Assembly: GCA_008360955.1 (NCBI GenBank)
Contig: LUCM01006116.1
Location: 32,018 to 96,017 of the forward strand
Direction of reading: 5' to 3'
Length of the DNA: 64,000 nucleotides
From: Fasciolopsis buskii
Taxonomy: Eukaryota; Platyhelminthes; Trematoda; Plagiorchiida; Fasciolidae
The notes under the pieces are model-generated. The model was not told the DNA's origin and searched no databases. It saw only the letters and a list, made by a program, of their open reading frames with translations. Of the stretch, positions 63,404 through 64,000 are shown one piece after another; the first letter of the stretch is position 1, and each line of letters begins with the position of its first letter. The position numbers and the translations under genes were made by a program.

Positions 63404-64000
63404 AGGTTTTCCTGTTTTTTATCGTAGATTAAGAATGGGCTGCATAGTCAGTTATGTTTTAGTTGGATAACAACTTTCGGATCAGAGCAAGTCCTAAAAA
63501 TTGACGTTTGGGCTAGATTATGTCCATTTCTGTACCGTTCTTAGGCCGAAGTCAAACACTCCCCAACCCATCCACTTTGTGCTTGTCGAGATATGAGGCC
63601 TGATATAAAAAATAATCATCATTTGCTTTTGGAGTGTTGAATGGAGGAACAAAATCTGTCCGAAAGTATACAGTTAACCGAAACAAACAGAATGACCCGA
63701 GGGGCAGTTGGCTGTCTCGTAGGGGGCTGACGTGGTCGGAACGCATGAGGTGCTTGTTGTATAATGAGGATGACAGCGAAAAATCGACAGCTACATCAAC
63801 CTTAAAAAGGGAAAAAATTAGTTCCAAAGACGAAATTGGATGAAGGTATGATTACATTCTATTATCTCACGGTTGGGACTACCTATTACAAGTCCCTGTT
63901 AGGACTCCCATCGAAGAGTTGCATCAACTTGCGTTCGGCAATGAGACCGAAAGTATATTCTAAAGTGAGCGGACGTCGTTCAGACAAACGGAATTAGATT
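63404..64000. repeat. Inverted duplication, right arm (continues past window)
   Basis: Reverse complement of 60815-61411. Together the arms form a large palindrome with a 1992-base centre that contains the TM4 exon of the receptor. Confidence 0.9.

Noticed and set aside
1..64000. CRISPR arrays, bacterial operons, rRNA genes
   Set aside because: No regularly spaced repeats, no rRNA-like sequence, and the gene structure is eukaryotic.

Overview
This is a eukaryotic window. Open frames are short and separated by long stop-rich stretches. The supportable coding segments are bounded by consensus splice sites with matching reading phases, and the intergenic and intronic sequence is full of decayed non-LTR retrotransposons. 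The reverse-transcriptase fragments (motifs such as YADD, GDLWDAG-like and RLRWLGHLLRM) are of the type common in flatworms. Together with a moderate GC content, very long introns and tRNA-derived repeats, this suggests a digenean fluke (trematode). The species assignment is inference.

The only gene I can identify is on the minus strand. It runs from beyond the right part of the window (about 62.1 kb) down to a stop codon at 14219. It encodes a seven-transmembrane receptor of the Frizzled/Smoothened family, best matched to Smoothened, the Hedgehog signal transducer. Exon 61517-62064 carries a long Cys/His/Ser-rich segment and transmembrane helix 4. It is spliced in phase to 57913-58138, which has the family signature IDGDALSGICFVG and TM5. 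Exon 46190-46615 has TM7 ending HSWRKFW and joins in phase to 37533-38349, the start of the cytoplasmic tail. Then follow 32678-33040 and 29744-30624 (in phase with each other), and finally 16289-16910 and 14219-14908 (in phase with each other, with stop). Phases show that at least three links are still missing: around TM6, between 37.5 and 33.0 kb, and between 29.7 and 16.9 kb. The amino-terminal cysteine-rich domain and TM1-3 should lie past the window end. The visible exons already code for about 1500 residues, so the protein would be far longer than the roughly 800-residue vertebrate Smoothened, mostly because of a huge Ser/Pro/Gln-rich tail.

Region by region: 1-385 is the decayed 3' end of a Ty3/gypsy pol. 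386-14218 has no gene I can support, with a LINE remnant near 10.1 kb and a small dispersed repeat at 6.7 kb. 14.2-62.1 kb is the Smoothened-like gene, whose introns hold LINE fragments (18.1, 27.0, 39.0, 42-44, 45-46, 47-49, 51.5, 54-56 and 60.3 kb), three tRNA-like elements and simple repeats.

Three pairs of nearly identical duplicated blocks stand out: a 2357-bp inverted pair (41903-44316 and 47080-49436), a 1512-bp direct pair (44526-46037 and 53512-55023), and an inverted pair of at least 597 bp (60815-61411 and 63404-64000, running off the window). They surround the receptor exons and could be recent segmental rearrangements or assembly artefacts. The run of 39 N lies in one of these blocks and is flanked by the same 18 bases on both sides, so it is very probably a false gap. 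I did not find a clearly new biological system. The most interesting points are the strongly enlarged Smoothened-like receptor and the palindromic duplications around it.
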